A stretch of DNA of 64,000 nt. It comes from CAWDPQ01 sp963804245 (GTDB lineage: Bacteria; Acidobacteriota; Vicinamibacteria; Vicinamibacterales; 2-12-FULL-66-21). Shown here in pieces: positions 55,036 to 63,023 of this stretch. The notes under the pieces were generated by a model. The model was not told where the DNA came from. It was given only the letters and a program-made list of their open reading frames with translations, and ran no database searches. The stretch is from NCBI GenBank assembly GCA_963804245.1, contig CAWDPQ010000008.1, forward strand, positions 62,001 through 126,000. The letters run 5' to 3'. Within the stretch, counting starts at the first letter, position 1. The number at the start of each line of letters is the position of its first letter. The position numbers and the translations under genes are program-made.

Positions 55036-57075
55036 ATGGAGCCACGTGGTCGCTTTCAGTGGTCGGCCAACGGCGAGTGGGCGGTGCTGGCCGCACTCGT
55101 TTTCGAGATGGTCCTGTTTGCCGCCATCGCGCCGAACTTCGCGACCGCCGGCAATTTCTTCGAGATCGCGCGCCTGAGCGTCGAGCTCGGCCTGCTGGCC
55201 ATCGCCCTCACGCCAGTCCTCATCACCGGCGGTATCGACCTGTCGGTGGGATCGATGATGGGACTCTCGGCCGTTCTGTTCGGGGCGGCCTATCGCGACT
55301 GGAATCTTCCGATCGCCGCCGCTGCGGCGACGAGCCTGCTGACCGGCTGCGCCGGTGGGGCACTGAACGCCATCCTCGTGGCGCGTCTCGGCATCCCGCC
55401 GCTCATCGTCACGCTCGGCACGTTCTCGTTGTTCCGCGGCATCGCCGAAGGCATCACGCTCGGCGCCGTCAACTACACGGGATTTCCCGCCTCGTTTCTT
55501 GCCGTCGGGCAGGGGTATCTATGGGGCTTCGTTCCGACGCAACTCGCGATCTTCGTCGCGGTATTCGCCGGCTACGCGATGCTTCTGCACCGTTCGATCA
55601 TCGGCCGGGCGCTGTACGCGATCGGATTCTCAGCGGCCGGGGCCCGATACGCGGGCATTCCGGTCGTCCGCCGCCTGGCCCTCGTGTACTTTCTGTCCGG
55701 ACTGAGCGCAAGCGTCGCCGCGATCGTCTACGTCGCACATCTTGGACAGGCACGATCGGACGCCGGCAGCGGCTACGAGCTCGACGCAATCACAGCCGTG
55801 GTGCTTGGCGGCACGTCAGTGTTCGGCGGGCGCGGCACTTTGTTCGGAACCGTGCTCGGCCTGTTTGCGTTGTCGGTGCTGCGGAACGGCCTGCGCCTGG
55901 CGGCGCTGCCGTCGGAACTTGCCGGCGTGCTGACCGGCACCCTGCTGCTCGTGACCATCGCGATCGATCGTGCCCGCATTCGCGGCCGCCGAGCCGCGCA
56001 CGTATACTCCACCCCCGAGGCCATCGACGTGAAGAACAGCCAGGTTGCCGTCCTCTGTGCCACCGTTCTTGCCGGCTCGCTGATCGTTGCTGGGACGAAC
56101 GTCTGGCTCGTCAGATCGGTTGTGCCCACCGCAACCTCTGCGCGTGGCGTCGTCGCCGAGAATCCGTCGTCGACACGACGCGTTGTGGCGATGATGCCGA
56201 AGGCGAAGGGCGATCCGTATTTTGCCAGCTGCCGTGTCGGCGCGGAGGAAGCGGCAAAGGAGCTGGGCATCGAACTGATCTGGGATGGTCCAACCGGACT
56301 CGACGCCGCCCGGCAGAACGAAGTCGTCGAGAACTGGATAACGCGCAAGGTCGACGCCATTGCCGTCGCCGTGGAGAATCGTGCCGGCATCTCGACGGTG
56401 CTGCGCAAGGCGCGCGAGCGTGGCATCAAGGTCCTGACCTGGGACGCGGATGCCGAGCCCGACGCGCGCGACTTCTTCGTCAACCAGGCGACTTCGGAAG
56501 GGATCGCCAACACGCTGACGGATGAAGCTGCCCGTCTGCTCGGCGGCCGCGGCGAGTTCGCCATCATCACCGGCGCGCTGAGTGCCGCCAATCAAAACGA
56601 GTGGATCGCCTTCATCAAGAAACGGCTGGCGACCCACCCTGGTCTGAAGTTGGCGACGATTCGGCCGAGCGATGACGACCGGGACAAGGCATTCGGCGAG
56701 ACGCAGACGATCATGCGCGTGCATCCGGGCGTGAAATTGATCATGGCTATTTCGGCGCCGGCAGTCCCGGGTGCGGCGGAGGCTGTCCGGCAGGCAGGGC
56801 GCAAGGACGTCCACGTCATCGGCCTTTCGCTGCCGAACATCAACAAGCCCTATGTGCACGGTGGGTTCGTGCAGACGGTCGTTCTCTGGAACACGCGCGA
56901 CCTCGGCTATCTGACGGTCCATGCGGCGCGTCAACTGCTGCAAGGTGTCCTCGCCGCCGGTGCACCGTCTGTTGAGGCCGGTCGCCTCGGCGTGGTGCAG
57001 ATTCGTGGGAGCGAGATCATCCTGGGCCCGCCGCTCAAGTTCACCAAGGCGAATATCGATCAATTTGATTTCTGA
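55036..57075 (+). CDS. Sugar ABC importer permease 2 fused to its substrate-binding protein
   Basis: A 679-residue fusion. Residues 1-325 are a second CUT2 permease (LITGGIDLSVGSMMGLSAVL, IPPLIVTLGTFSLFRGIAEG, GGTSVFGGRGTLFGTVLG). An extra helix follows at about 335-358 (LCATVLAGSLIVAGTNVWLV). Residues 380-679 are a type I sugar-binding domain (VVAMMPKAKGDPYFASCRVG, EEAAKELGIEL, KVLTWDADAEPDA, FAIITGALSAANQNEW, and the NINKPYVHGGF segment). The extra helix would place the binding domain in the periplasm, tethered to its own transporter. No stop or frame change separates the parts. ATG 55036 is used; TTG 55030 overlaps the previous stop. Confidence 0.9.
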   Translation: MEPRGRFQWSANGEWAVLAALVFEMVLFAAIAPNFATAGNFFEIARLSVELGLLAIALTPVLITGGIDLSVGSMMGLSAVLFGAAYRDWNLPIAAAAATSLLTGCAGGALNAILVARLGIPPLIVTLGTFSLFRGIAEGITLGAVNYTGFPASFLAVGQGYLWGFVPTQLAIFVAVFAGYAMLLHRSIIGRALYAIGFSAAGARYAGIPVVRRLALVYFLSGLSASVAAIVYVAHLGQARSDAGSGYELDAITAVVLGGTSVFGGRGTLFGTVLGLFALSVLRNGLRLAALPSELAGVLTGTLLLVTIAIDRARIRGRRAAHVYSTPEAIDVKNSQVAVLCATVLAGSLIVAGTNVWLVRSVVPTATSARGVVAENPSSTRRVVAMMPKAKGDPYFASCRVGAEEAAKELGIELIWDGPTGLDAARQNEVVENWITRKVDAIAVAVENRAGISTVLRKARERGIKVLTWDADAEPDARDFFVNQATSEGIANTLTDEAARLLGGRGEFAIITGALSAANQNEWIAFIKKRLATHPGLKLATIRPSDDDRDKAFGETQTIMRVHPGVKLIMAISAPAVPGAAEAVRQAGRKDVHVIGLSLPNINKPYVHGGFVQTVVLWNTRDLGYLTVHAARQLLQGVLAAGAPSVEAGRLGVVQIRGSEIILGPPLKFTKANIDQFDF

Positions 57076-57298
57076 TCGTCAATCCGCGCTTTCCGCAGTC
57101 GCGATGCATGCCTTGTTCAAAGCAAACAGCGAAGGAGAGAAGGAGAACAGGAGCGTTTCAGTCTGATTCCACGTCTGCACATTCGGGACTTGTCAAAAAG
57201 CTTTCAACGCGGAGATCGCCGAGGAGCCGAGACGCCTCGGGCGTTGATGCGTTGCTCAGCGCCCTCTGCTCTCTCCACGCCCCATAATCGAGGTGACC

Positions 57299-57598
57299 AT
57301 GCTCGTACACGCGGTGTACTTCTGGCTGAAAGATGACCTCTCCGACGACGATCGAAGAACGTTCACCGAGCTAATCCAGACGCTGAAGACGATCGAGGAC
57401 GTCGAGGCCGGCTACCTCGGCCCGCCCGCCGACACCGATCGCCCCGTCATCGACAGGAGCTATTCCTACGCCGAAGTCCTCATCTTCAAGGACCGGTCGG
57501 CTCATGACCGGTACCAGGTCCATCCGACCCACCGGCATTTCGTGACTCGGTGCGCGAGCTTCTGGACACGAGTCGTGATTTACGATTCGCTCGGCTGA
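57299..57598 (+). CDS. Dabb-domain (stress-responsive A/B barrel) protein
   Basis: A 99-residue dimeric alpha/beta barrel: MLVHAVYFWLKDDLSDDDRR at the N-terminus, DRSYSYAEVLIFKDRSAHDR in the middle and HPTHRHFVTRCASFW at the end. Such proteins often accompany sugar or aromatic metabolism. ATG 57299 with GAGGTG just upstream is preferred over the GTG at 57293. The 223 bases before it hold a purine-rich run but no clear terminator. Confidence 0.8.
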   Translation: MLVHAVYFWLKDDLSDDDRRTFTELIQTLKTIEDVEAGYLGPPADTDRPVIDRSYSYAEVLIFKDRSAHDRYQVHPTHRHFVTRCASFWTRVVIYDSLG

Positions 57599-57664
57599 AC
57601 TTTCATACTTTTGACACTTGCCGGTTCGCCCGGCCCGGAGCACAATCCCCGTCGAGGAGCACAT

Positions 57665-58412
57665 ATGGACAACGATGACGTGATGGTCGGTCGGCTGTTG
57701 ACGCGCCGGGAGCTCGTCGCGCTCCTCGGGATGTCGAGTGTGGCCGCGATGGCCGAGCCGCTCACCGGACAGGCCCCGGGAACGGCCATCCCCGGCTGCG
57801 TCGTACAGCCGGAGCAGACCGAAGGCCCGTATTTCGTGGACAAGATGCTGAATCGCGGGGACATCCGGGTCGATCCGGTTACGAAGGCCGCCAAGGCGGG
57901 ACTGCCCCTGCGCCTGACTTTCAACGTGTCGCAGGTGACTGGAGGCAAATGCGCACCGTTGCCTGGAGCGCAGGTTGACATCTGGCAGTGCGACATCGTC
58001 GGGCGTCTATTCCGGCGTGAAGGATCCGAGATTCGACACCGTCGGCCAGAATTTCCTTCGCGGCTACCAGGTCACCGACGCAAAAGGGACGGCCAACTTC
58101 ATGACCGTCTATCCCGGCTGGTATCCGGGCCGGGCAGTGCACATTCATTTCAAGGTCCGCACGACACCTGCGGCGGCGAACGGACACGAGTTCACCTCTC
58201 AGGTGTATTTCGACGAGGTGTTCACCGATCGAGTATTCGCTCGCGAGCCGTATTCGAAGCGGTCGGGTGAGCGGATGAAGAACGAAGGCGATGGCATATT
58301 TCAGCGGGAGCGCGGGAAAGAGTTGATCATGCCGGTCACCGAGAACAAGGCCGGGTACGCCGGAACGTTCAGTCTCGCCCTCAACATGGGTAAGCCGGCA
58401 TCCAACGGATGA
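57665..58412 (+). CDS. Intradiol ring-cleavage dioxygenase-like protein, one frameshift
   Basis: About 248 residues with a Tat-like start (LTRRELVALLGMSSVAAM). The dioxygenase core is PGCVVQPEQTEGPYFVDK, GAQVDIWQCD, then VYSGVKDPRFDTVGQNFLRG, FMTVYPGWYPGRAVHIHFKV. The Fe(III) ligands, two Tyr and two His, would lie in VYSG, TVYPGWY and HIHF. The frame changes near 58005; one extra G in the GGG there restores the reading. An exported protein of this family may open catechol-like rings of plant or humic material. GAGGAGCACAT precedes the ATG. Confidence 0.85.
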
Positions 58413-58419
58413 ATGTGTC

Positions 58420-58959
58420 ATGAAAACGGCGCGCTGGGTATCGGCGGGATTGATAACGGTGGCGCTTGGTCTTACGGTCGCGGCGGCGCAGCGTGAGGAT
58501 CCGCCGCGTGTACGTCCGAGCCAGCGCGCGTCGGTGTCGCAGCACATTGCCGATACGACGATCACGCTCGACTACAGCCGTCCGGTTGCGCGCGGCCGAG
58601 AGCTTTTTGGCAAGCTCGTTCCCTGGGGACGGATCTGGTGTCCAGGTGCAGACGATGCGACGACGATCCAGGTGACAACAGCGATCAAGATTGAAGGGAA
58701 GGACTTGCCGGCGGGAAAGTACTCGCTCTGGGCCGAACCGAATCCTGACCACTGGACGATGATCGTCAACCGCGATCACGCTGTCTGGCACACACGATAT
58801 CCCGAGGGTCAGGATCACGTCCGCGTCGAGGTCAAGCCGCGCAGCGGATCGCACATGGAGACGCTCGCCTTCTACTTCCCGGTGGTCGACGGAAGGAAGG
58901 GCGAGCTCGTGCTGCACTGGGGGACGGTTGTCGTTCCTCTCAGCATCGAAGTCCCTTAG
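58420..58959 (+). CDS. DUF2911 secreted protein
   Basis: A 179-residue protein with a signal peptide (LITVALGLTVAAAQ) and the DUF2911 pattern: ASVSQHIADTTITLDYSRPV, RELFGKLVPWGRIWCPGADD, AGKYSLWAEPNPDHWTMIVN and METLAFYFP. Function unknown. It begins 7 bases after the dioxygenase gene and probably shares its transcript. Confidence 0.85.
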   Translation: MKTARWVSAGLITVALGLTVAAAQREDPPRVRPSQRASVSQHIADTTITLDYSRPVARGRELFGKLVPWGRIWCPGADDATTIQVTTAIKIEGKDLPAGKYSLWAEPNPDHWTMIVNRDHAVWHTRYPEGQDHVRVEVKPRSGSHMETLAFYFPVVDGRKGELVLHWGTVVVPLSIEVP

Positions 58960-58970
58960 AGTCCACCGCT

Positions 58971-59003
58971 ACGTGTCCTTCCGCCTGAAGGCGGAAGCCA
59001 CGT
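58971..59003 (+). terminator. Strong hairpin downstream of the DUF2911 gene, REP-like
   Basis: Inner stem TTCCGCC / GGCGGAA (58979-58985, 58990-58996) with loop TGAA, and outer stem ACGTG / CACGT (58971-58975, 58999-59003). It begins 11 bases after the stop codon. No T-run follows, so it is either a Rho-assisted terminator or a copy of a short dispersed repeat. Confidence 0.6.
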
Positions 59004-59053
59004 CCTTCCGAAGCCTGCCTCCTCAGCCTGCGCCCTGAGCTACCATCACCGCC

Positions 59054-59662
59054 ATGATGAACTACATCTGGTTCGGTTTGATGGCCGTTGCGCTCGTGGT
59101 AGCGGCCGTCAACGGGACAGCGGAGGCGGTGACCAAGGGCGCGGTCGAATCGGCGACGTCCGCGGTGCAGATCGCGATCGGTTTGGTCGGCATCATGACC
59201 TTGTGGCTCGGGATGATGCGCGTGGCCGAAGCCGCCGGCCTGGTCTCGCTGGTCGGGCGTGCGCTCAGTCCGCTCCTGCGTTGGGTCTTTCCCGACGTGC
59301 CACCTGGGCATCCAGCCGCCGGCGCGATCGTGCTGGCGGTTGCCGCCAACGTCCTCGGTCTCAACAACGCCGCGACACCGCTCGGCATCAAGGCGATGGA
59401 GGAGCTGCAAACGCTCAATCCTGACAAGGAAACCGCTACCAACGCCATGGTGACGCTGATGGCGGTGACCACTTCGGGTGTGCAGCTGATTCCGGCGACG
59501 ATGATCGGCGTCCTTCTCGCCGCCGGATCGACCAACCCGACGGCCATCATTGCTCCGTCGATCGTGGCAACCTTCATCGGTACGATTGCCGCGGTGATCG
59601 CAGCGAGAGTGCTGCAGCGCTTCTATCCGCAGACAGTGGCCGAGCCGGCGGTGCGTCCGTAA
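59054..59662 (+). CDS. spmA: SpmA-like nucleoside-recognition membrane protein
   Basis: A 202-residue membrane protein with about five helices. The Gate/nucleoside-recognition pattern is visible: IAIGLVGIMTLWLGMMRVAE, AANVLGLNNAATPLGIKAME, TNAMVTLMAVTTSGVQLIPA. SpmA was named from spore maturation in Bacillus, but homologs are common in non-sporulating Gram-negatives. The stop overlaps the SpmB start by one base (TAATG). Confidence 0.85.
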   Translation: MMNYIWFGLMAVALVVAAVNGTAEAVTKGAVESATSAVQIAIGLVGIMTLWLGMMRVAEAAGLVSLVGRALSPLLRWVFPDVPPGHPAAGAIVLAVAANVLGLNNAATPLGIKAMEELQTLNPDKETATNAMVTLMAVTTSGVQLIPATMIGVLLAAGSTNPTAIIAPSIVATFIGTIAAVIAARVLQRFYPQTVAEPAVRP

Positions 59663-60192
59663 TGCGCGCCGTTCTCGATGCCATTTCGCTGTGGTCGATC
59701 CCGGTCCTCCTCGTCGTCATTCCCCTCGTTGGCATCATCCGGCGGGTGAAGGTCTATGACGTCTTCATCGAAGGGGCGAAGGAGGGATTCGATGTTGCCG
59801 TGAAGATCATTCCGTTTCTGGTCGGGATCCTCGTTGCCATCGGCATGTTTAGAGGCTCGGGCGCCATGGATCTGCTGATGGCCGCGCTGCGACCGATCGT
59901 CGTCCGTACCGGATTTCCCGCCGAGCTCGTCCCGTTGACGATTCTTCGTTCTCTGACAGGCAGCGGGTCACTGGCGTTCACGACCGATTTGATCAAAACG
60001 CACGGTCCGGATTCGGTCATCGCCCGCATGGCCGCCACGCTGTACGGCTCGTCGGAGACGACGTTTTATGTGCTCGCCGTGTATTTTGGCGCCGTCGGGA
60101 TCCGGCGAACGCGGCACGCTGTTCCCGCAGCACTCATCGGAGACATCGTGGCCGCGATTGCCGCGGTGGTGGTGTGTGCGTGGATGTTTTGA
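59662..60192 (+). CDS. spmB: SpmB-like nucleoside-recognition membrane protein
   Basis: A 176-residue membrane protein pairing with SpmA: YDVFIEGAKEGFDVAVKIIP, FLVGILVAIGMFRGSGAMDL, RSLTGSGSLAFTTDLIKTHG and YGSSETTFYVLAVYFGAVG. The two half-size proteins together match a larger single protein in some other bacteria. A transported molecule is not known. Confidence 0.85.
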   Translation: MRAVLDAISLWSIPVLLVVIPLVGIIRRVKVYDVFIEGAKEGFDVAVKIIPFLVGILVAIGMFRGSGAMDLLMAALRPIVVRTGFPAELVPLTILRSLTGSGSLAFTTDLIKTHGPDSVIARMAATLYGSSETTFYVLAVYFGAVGIRRTRHAVPAALIGDIVAAIAAVVVCAWMF

Positions 60193-60201
60193 GTCCGGGT
60201 C

Positions 60202-61446
60202 CTAGGCGGACACGACATTCCCCTGCGCCACGCGAGTGAGAATTCCCTCCAGCAGATCGACGTGCCGCGTGACGTCATCGAGTTGCGCGGCGACGGCTCG
60301 GGCGCCTTCTCGCAGCCCGGCATGACGTTCGGGTGTGCTCAGACAGTCGACGATCGCTTGCGCCAACCCGGCGGCGGTTGGCGGATCGGCAGGGGCCAGC
60401 GCTCCGTTTCGTCCGGCTGTGAGCCACTCGGGAATGCCGCCGACCGCGAAAGCAGCCGTCGGCACGCCTCGCCGCCCGGCTTCCAGTCCAACGCGACCGT
60501 ACGGCTCGGGCCAGAGGCTCGGCACCACGAGGAGATCGCTCGAGTCAAGCAGGTGGGTCAGCTCGTTGCCGCTCTGCCAGCCGACGAATGAGATCCGTAC
60601 GCCGGATCCCCCGGTCATGGTTTCGTGAGCGGCGGCTTCCCACCGGCCGCGCGCAGGACCGTCTCCCGCGAAGACCATGTGCACGAAGCGCCGCAGCGTG
60701 GACGCCACGATCGGCACGGCATCGATCGCGAGATCGCCGCCTTTGAGATCGTCCATGCGGCCCATGAACAACAGACGCACAGGGCCGAGCGTTCCGTCAT
60801 CGCTGCGCGGGGCTTCCTCGAGCGGCGGCGGCGGCGGACCCAGGGGCTCGGCGGCATACCAGCTGTGGTGAATCCGGTGCTCCAGTCCCGGATATCGCTC
60901 GTATTCCCGTTGCATGTGCTCGGAGTGCGTGAGGATGGCGCGATATCGCGTGAGGAGGCGCAGCCGCGCACGCTGCCGCACGTACTCGACGCCCATCGTC
61001 ACCGGGTTCAGCCCGCCGCACCGGCGCGGATAGAACTGCAGAAGACAGGCGGGGCCGAAGGGCCGGTTGCAGGGGATCCGAGTCGGCGCGCTGAAAGCCT
61101 TGGAGCCGCTGATACAGACGCCGTAGTAGGCGTGCGCGAAAAATGCTGCGGGCGCGATATCGAGCGTTCGGGCTTCGAGATCCGGATCGAGAAGACCGTG
61201 GGCGTACAACACATCAGGTCGCCACGCCTGTAACGCCGCCAGCGCCTGTTTCGCGCCCAGAGCCGCCGCCGACCAGACCGGTGTGTCACCGGTGAAGTGC
61301 ATCACCTCGCGATCGGCCGGCCGATCGACCTCGTGCCAGAACGCCGTTTCGTGACCGCGGCGCTGCAGCGCCGGAACGATGCCCGCGAGGTAGGTTTCCG
61401 TTCCGCCAACGCGCCGCACGGTCCAGTTGAGAACGGCGATGCGCAT
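60202..61446 (-). CDS. Group 1 (GT4-like) glycosyltransferase
   Basis: A 414-residue GT-B fold enzyme. The N-terminal domain has VRRVGGTETYLAGIVPALQR; the C-terminal domain has LLFMGRMDDLKGGDLAIDAV, DLLVVPSLWPEPYGRVGLEA and FAVGGIPEWL, with the EX7E-like pair in PEPYGRVGLEA. It probably modifies a lipid- or protein-linked sugar at the inner membrane face. A Cys-rich insertion (CISGSKAF, CNRPFGPACLLQFYPRRC) in the N-terminal half is notable. It ends 9 bases from the convergent SpmB gene and starts 12 bases after the ilvA stop. Confidence 0.88.
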   Translation of the reverse strand: MRIAVLNWTVRRVGGTETYLAGIVPALQRRGHETAFWHEVDRPADREVMHFTGDTPVWSAAALGAKQALAALQAWRPDVLYAHGLLDPDLEARTLDIAPAAFFAHAYYGVCISGSKAFSAPTRIPCNRPFGPACLLQFYPRRCGGLNPVTMGVEYVRQRARLRLLTRYRAILTHSEHMQREYERYPGLEHRIHHSWYAAEPLGPPPPPLEEAPRSDDGTLGPVRLLFMGRMDDLKGGDLAIDAVPIVASTLRRFVHMVFAGDGPARGRWEAAAHETMTGGSGVRISFVGWQSGNELTHLLDSSDLLVVPSLWPEPYGRVGLEAGRRGVPTAAFAVGGIPEWLTAGRNGALAPADPPTAAGLAQAIVDCLSTPERHAGLREGARAVAAQLDDVTRHVDLLEGILTRVAQGNVVSA

Positions 61447-61458
61447 GAAATCCCGGAT

Positions 61459-63018
61459 CTAGCCCAGAAACATGTCGTAGGCCGCGTTCTGTGCTTCCCG
61501 CTGATAGCGATACCCGAGGCCGTCGAGGAAGACGTCGAACTCGCCGCGTTCGTCGGCCGGGACTTCGAAGGCCGCCAGCACGCGGCCGAAATCCGCACCG
61601 TGATTGCGGTAATGAAAGAGGCTGATGTTCCAGCGTCCGCCGAGCTTGTCGAGGAAGTCCATGAGCGCGCCGGGACGTTCGGGAAACTCGAAGCGATACA
61701 CGCACTCGTTGCGGACGTCACGGCTCCGGCCACCGACCATGTGGCGCACGTGCAGCTTGGCCAGCTCGTTTTCCGTGAGGTCGATAGTCGGATACCCCGA
61801 TTGATTCAGCGTTGAGGCGAGATCGAGGGCGTCCTGTCGCGATTGCGTCGTGATTCCGACGAAGATGTGCGCCTGGTCGCGGCCGCTCAACCGGTAGTTG
61901 AACTCGGTCACGACCCGACGACCGATGGCGGTGCAGAACTCGCGGAACGCTCCGGGTCGTTCCGGGATGGTCACGCCGATCAAGGCTTCGCGCGCCTCAC
62001 CCAGCTCAGCTCGTTCCGCGACGAAGCGCAGCCGGTCGAAGTTCATGTTCGCGCCGCTCAGCACCGCCGCCAGCCGCTTGCCGGTCGTGCCGGTTCGGTC
62101 AACCCAGGATCGCAGACCGGCAACGGCCAGGGCGCCGGCCGGTTCCATCACCGATCGCGTCTCGTCGAAGATGTCCTTGATGGCGGCGCAGATCTGATCG
62201 TTCGAGACGCGGACGATCTCGCTGACCGTGGCCTGGACGATGGGGAACGTGAGCTCACCCACCTCGCGCACCGCGACACCGTCCGCGAAAATGCCCACGC
62301 GGTCCAGCATGACTCGGTGTCCAGCCGCCATCGATTGATACATCGCGTCGGCATCGTAAGGCTCGACGCCAATTATCTCCACCTCGGGGCGCAGGACTTT
62401 CACGTAGCTGGCGATGCCGGCGACGAGGCCGCCGCCGCCAACCGGAACAAAAATCGCCGACACGGCGCCGAGCTGGTGACGGAGAATCTCGCTGCCGATC
62501 GTTCCCTGTCCGGCGATCACGAGCAGGTCATCGAACGGATGCACGAAGGTGCGCCCGCTACTGACCACGAGCTTCTCGCAGTAAGTCTGCGCGTCGGCGT
62601 AGGTATCACCGGTGAGCACCACCTCGGCACCGAGATCGCGAACAGCATCCACTTTGATGGCCGGCGTCGTGCTGGGCATGACGATGAGCGCGTGCATTTG
62701 CAGTGCACGCGCCGCGTATGCCACACCCTGCGCATGATTGCCGGCGCTGGCCGCGATGACGCCACGTGAACGGTCCGTTTGGGGAATGTGCGCGATCCGG
62801 TTGTAGGCGCCGCGAAGCTTGTAACTGAAAACAGGCTGCAGATCTTCCCGTTTCAACAGCACCTGGTTCTGCAGCCGTTGCGTCAAACGAGGCGCCGGCT
62901 CGAGCGGCGTTTCTTGGGCAACATCGTAGACGCGGCTGTTGAGGATGAGGCGCAGCATCTCGTCCGGGCTGACCACGCCGTAGGGCGCCGCGTTGTCGCG
63001 GAGGTGCGTATGGTGCAT
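61459..63018 (-). CDS. ilvA: Threonine dehydratase (biosynthetic, IlvA type)
   Basis: A 519-residue PLP enzyme converting threonine to 2-oxobutyrate, the first step to isoleucine. The catalytic Lys is in QPVFSYKLRGAYN (Lys67), with IAASAGNHAQGVAYAA and the phosphate-binding VPVGGGGLVAGIASYV. The C-terminal 180 residues hold two ACT-like regulatory domains (ALIGVTIPERPGAFREFC and YRFEFPERPGALMDFL), so isoleucine feedback control is likely. ATG 63018 is used; the longer reading upstream is antisense-like. The homoserine dehydrogenase gene ends 5 bases upstream, so they form one operon. Confidence 0.94.
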   Translation of the reverse strand: MHHTHLRDNAAPYGVVSPDEMLRLILNSRVYDVAQETPLEPAPRLTQRLQNQVLLKREDLQPVFSYKLRGAYNRIAHIPQTDRSRGVIAASAGNHAQGVAYAARALQMHALIVMPSTTPAIKVDAVRDLGAEVVLTGDTYADAQTYCEKLVVSSGRTFVHPFDDLLVIAGQGTIGSEILRHQLGAVSAIFVPVGGGGLVAGIASYVKVLRPEVEIIGVEPYDADAMYQSMAAGHRVMLDRVGIFADGVAVREVGELTFPIVQATVSEIVRVSNDQICAAIKDIFDETRSVMEPAGALAVAGLRSWVDRTGTTGKRLAAVLSGANMNFDRLRFVAERAELGEAREALIGVTIPERPGAFREFCTAIGRRVVTEFNYRLSGRDQAHIFVGITTQSRQDALDLASTLNQSGYPTIDLTENELAKLHVRHMVGGRSRDVRNECVYRFEFPERPGALMDFLDKLGGRWNISLFHYRNHGADFGRVLAAFEVPADERGEFDVFLDGLGYRYQREAQNAAYDMFLG

Positions 63019-63023
63019 AGAGG

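Noticed and set aside
55059..56525. Overlapping plus-strand ORF of 488 codons inside the permease-binding protein gene
   Set aside because: Arg/Gly-rich out-of-frame reading of the permease gene without conserved motifs.
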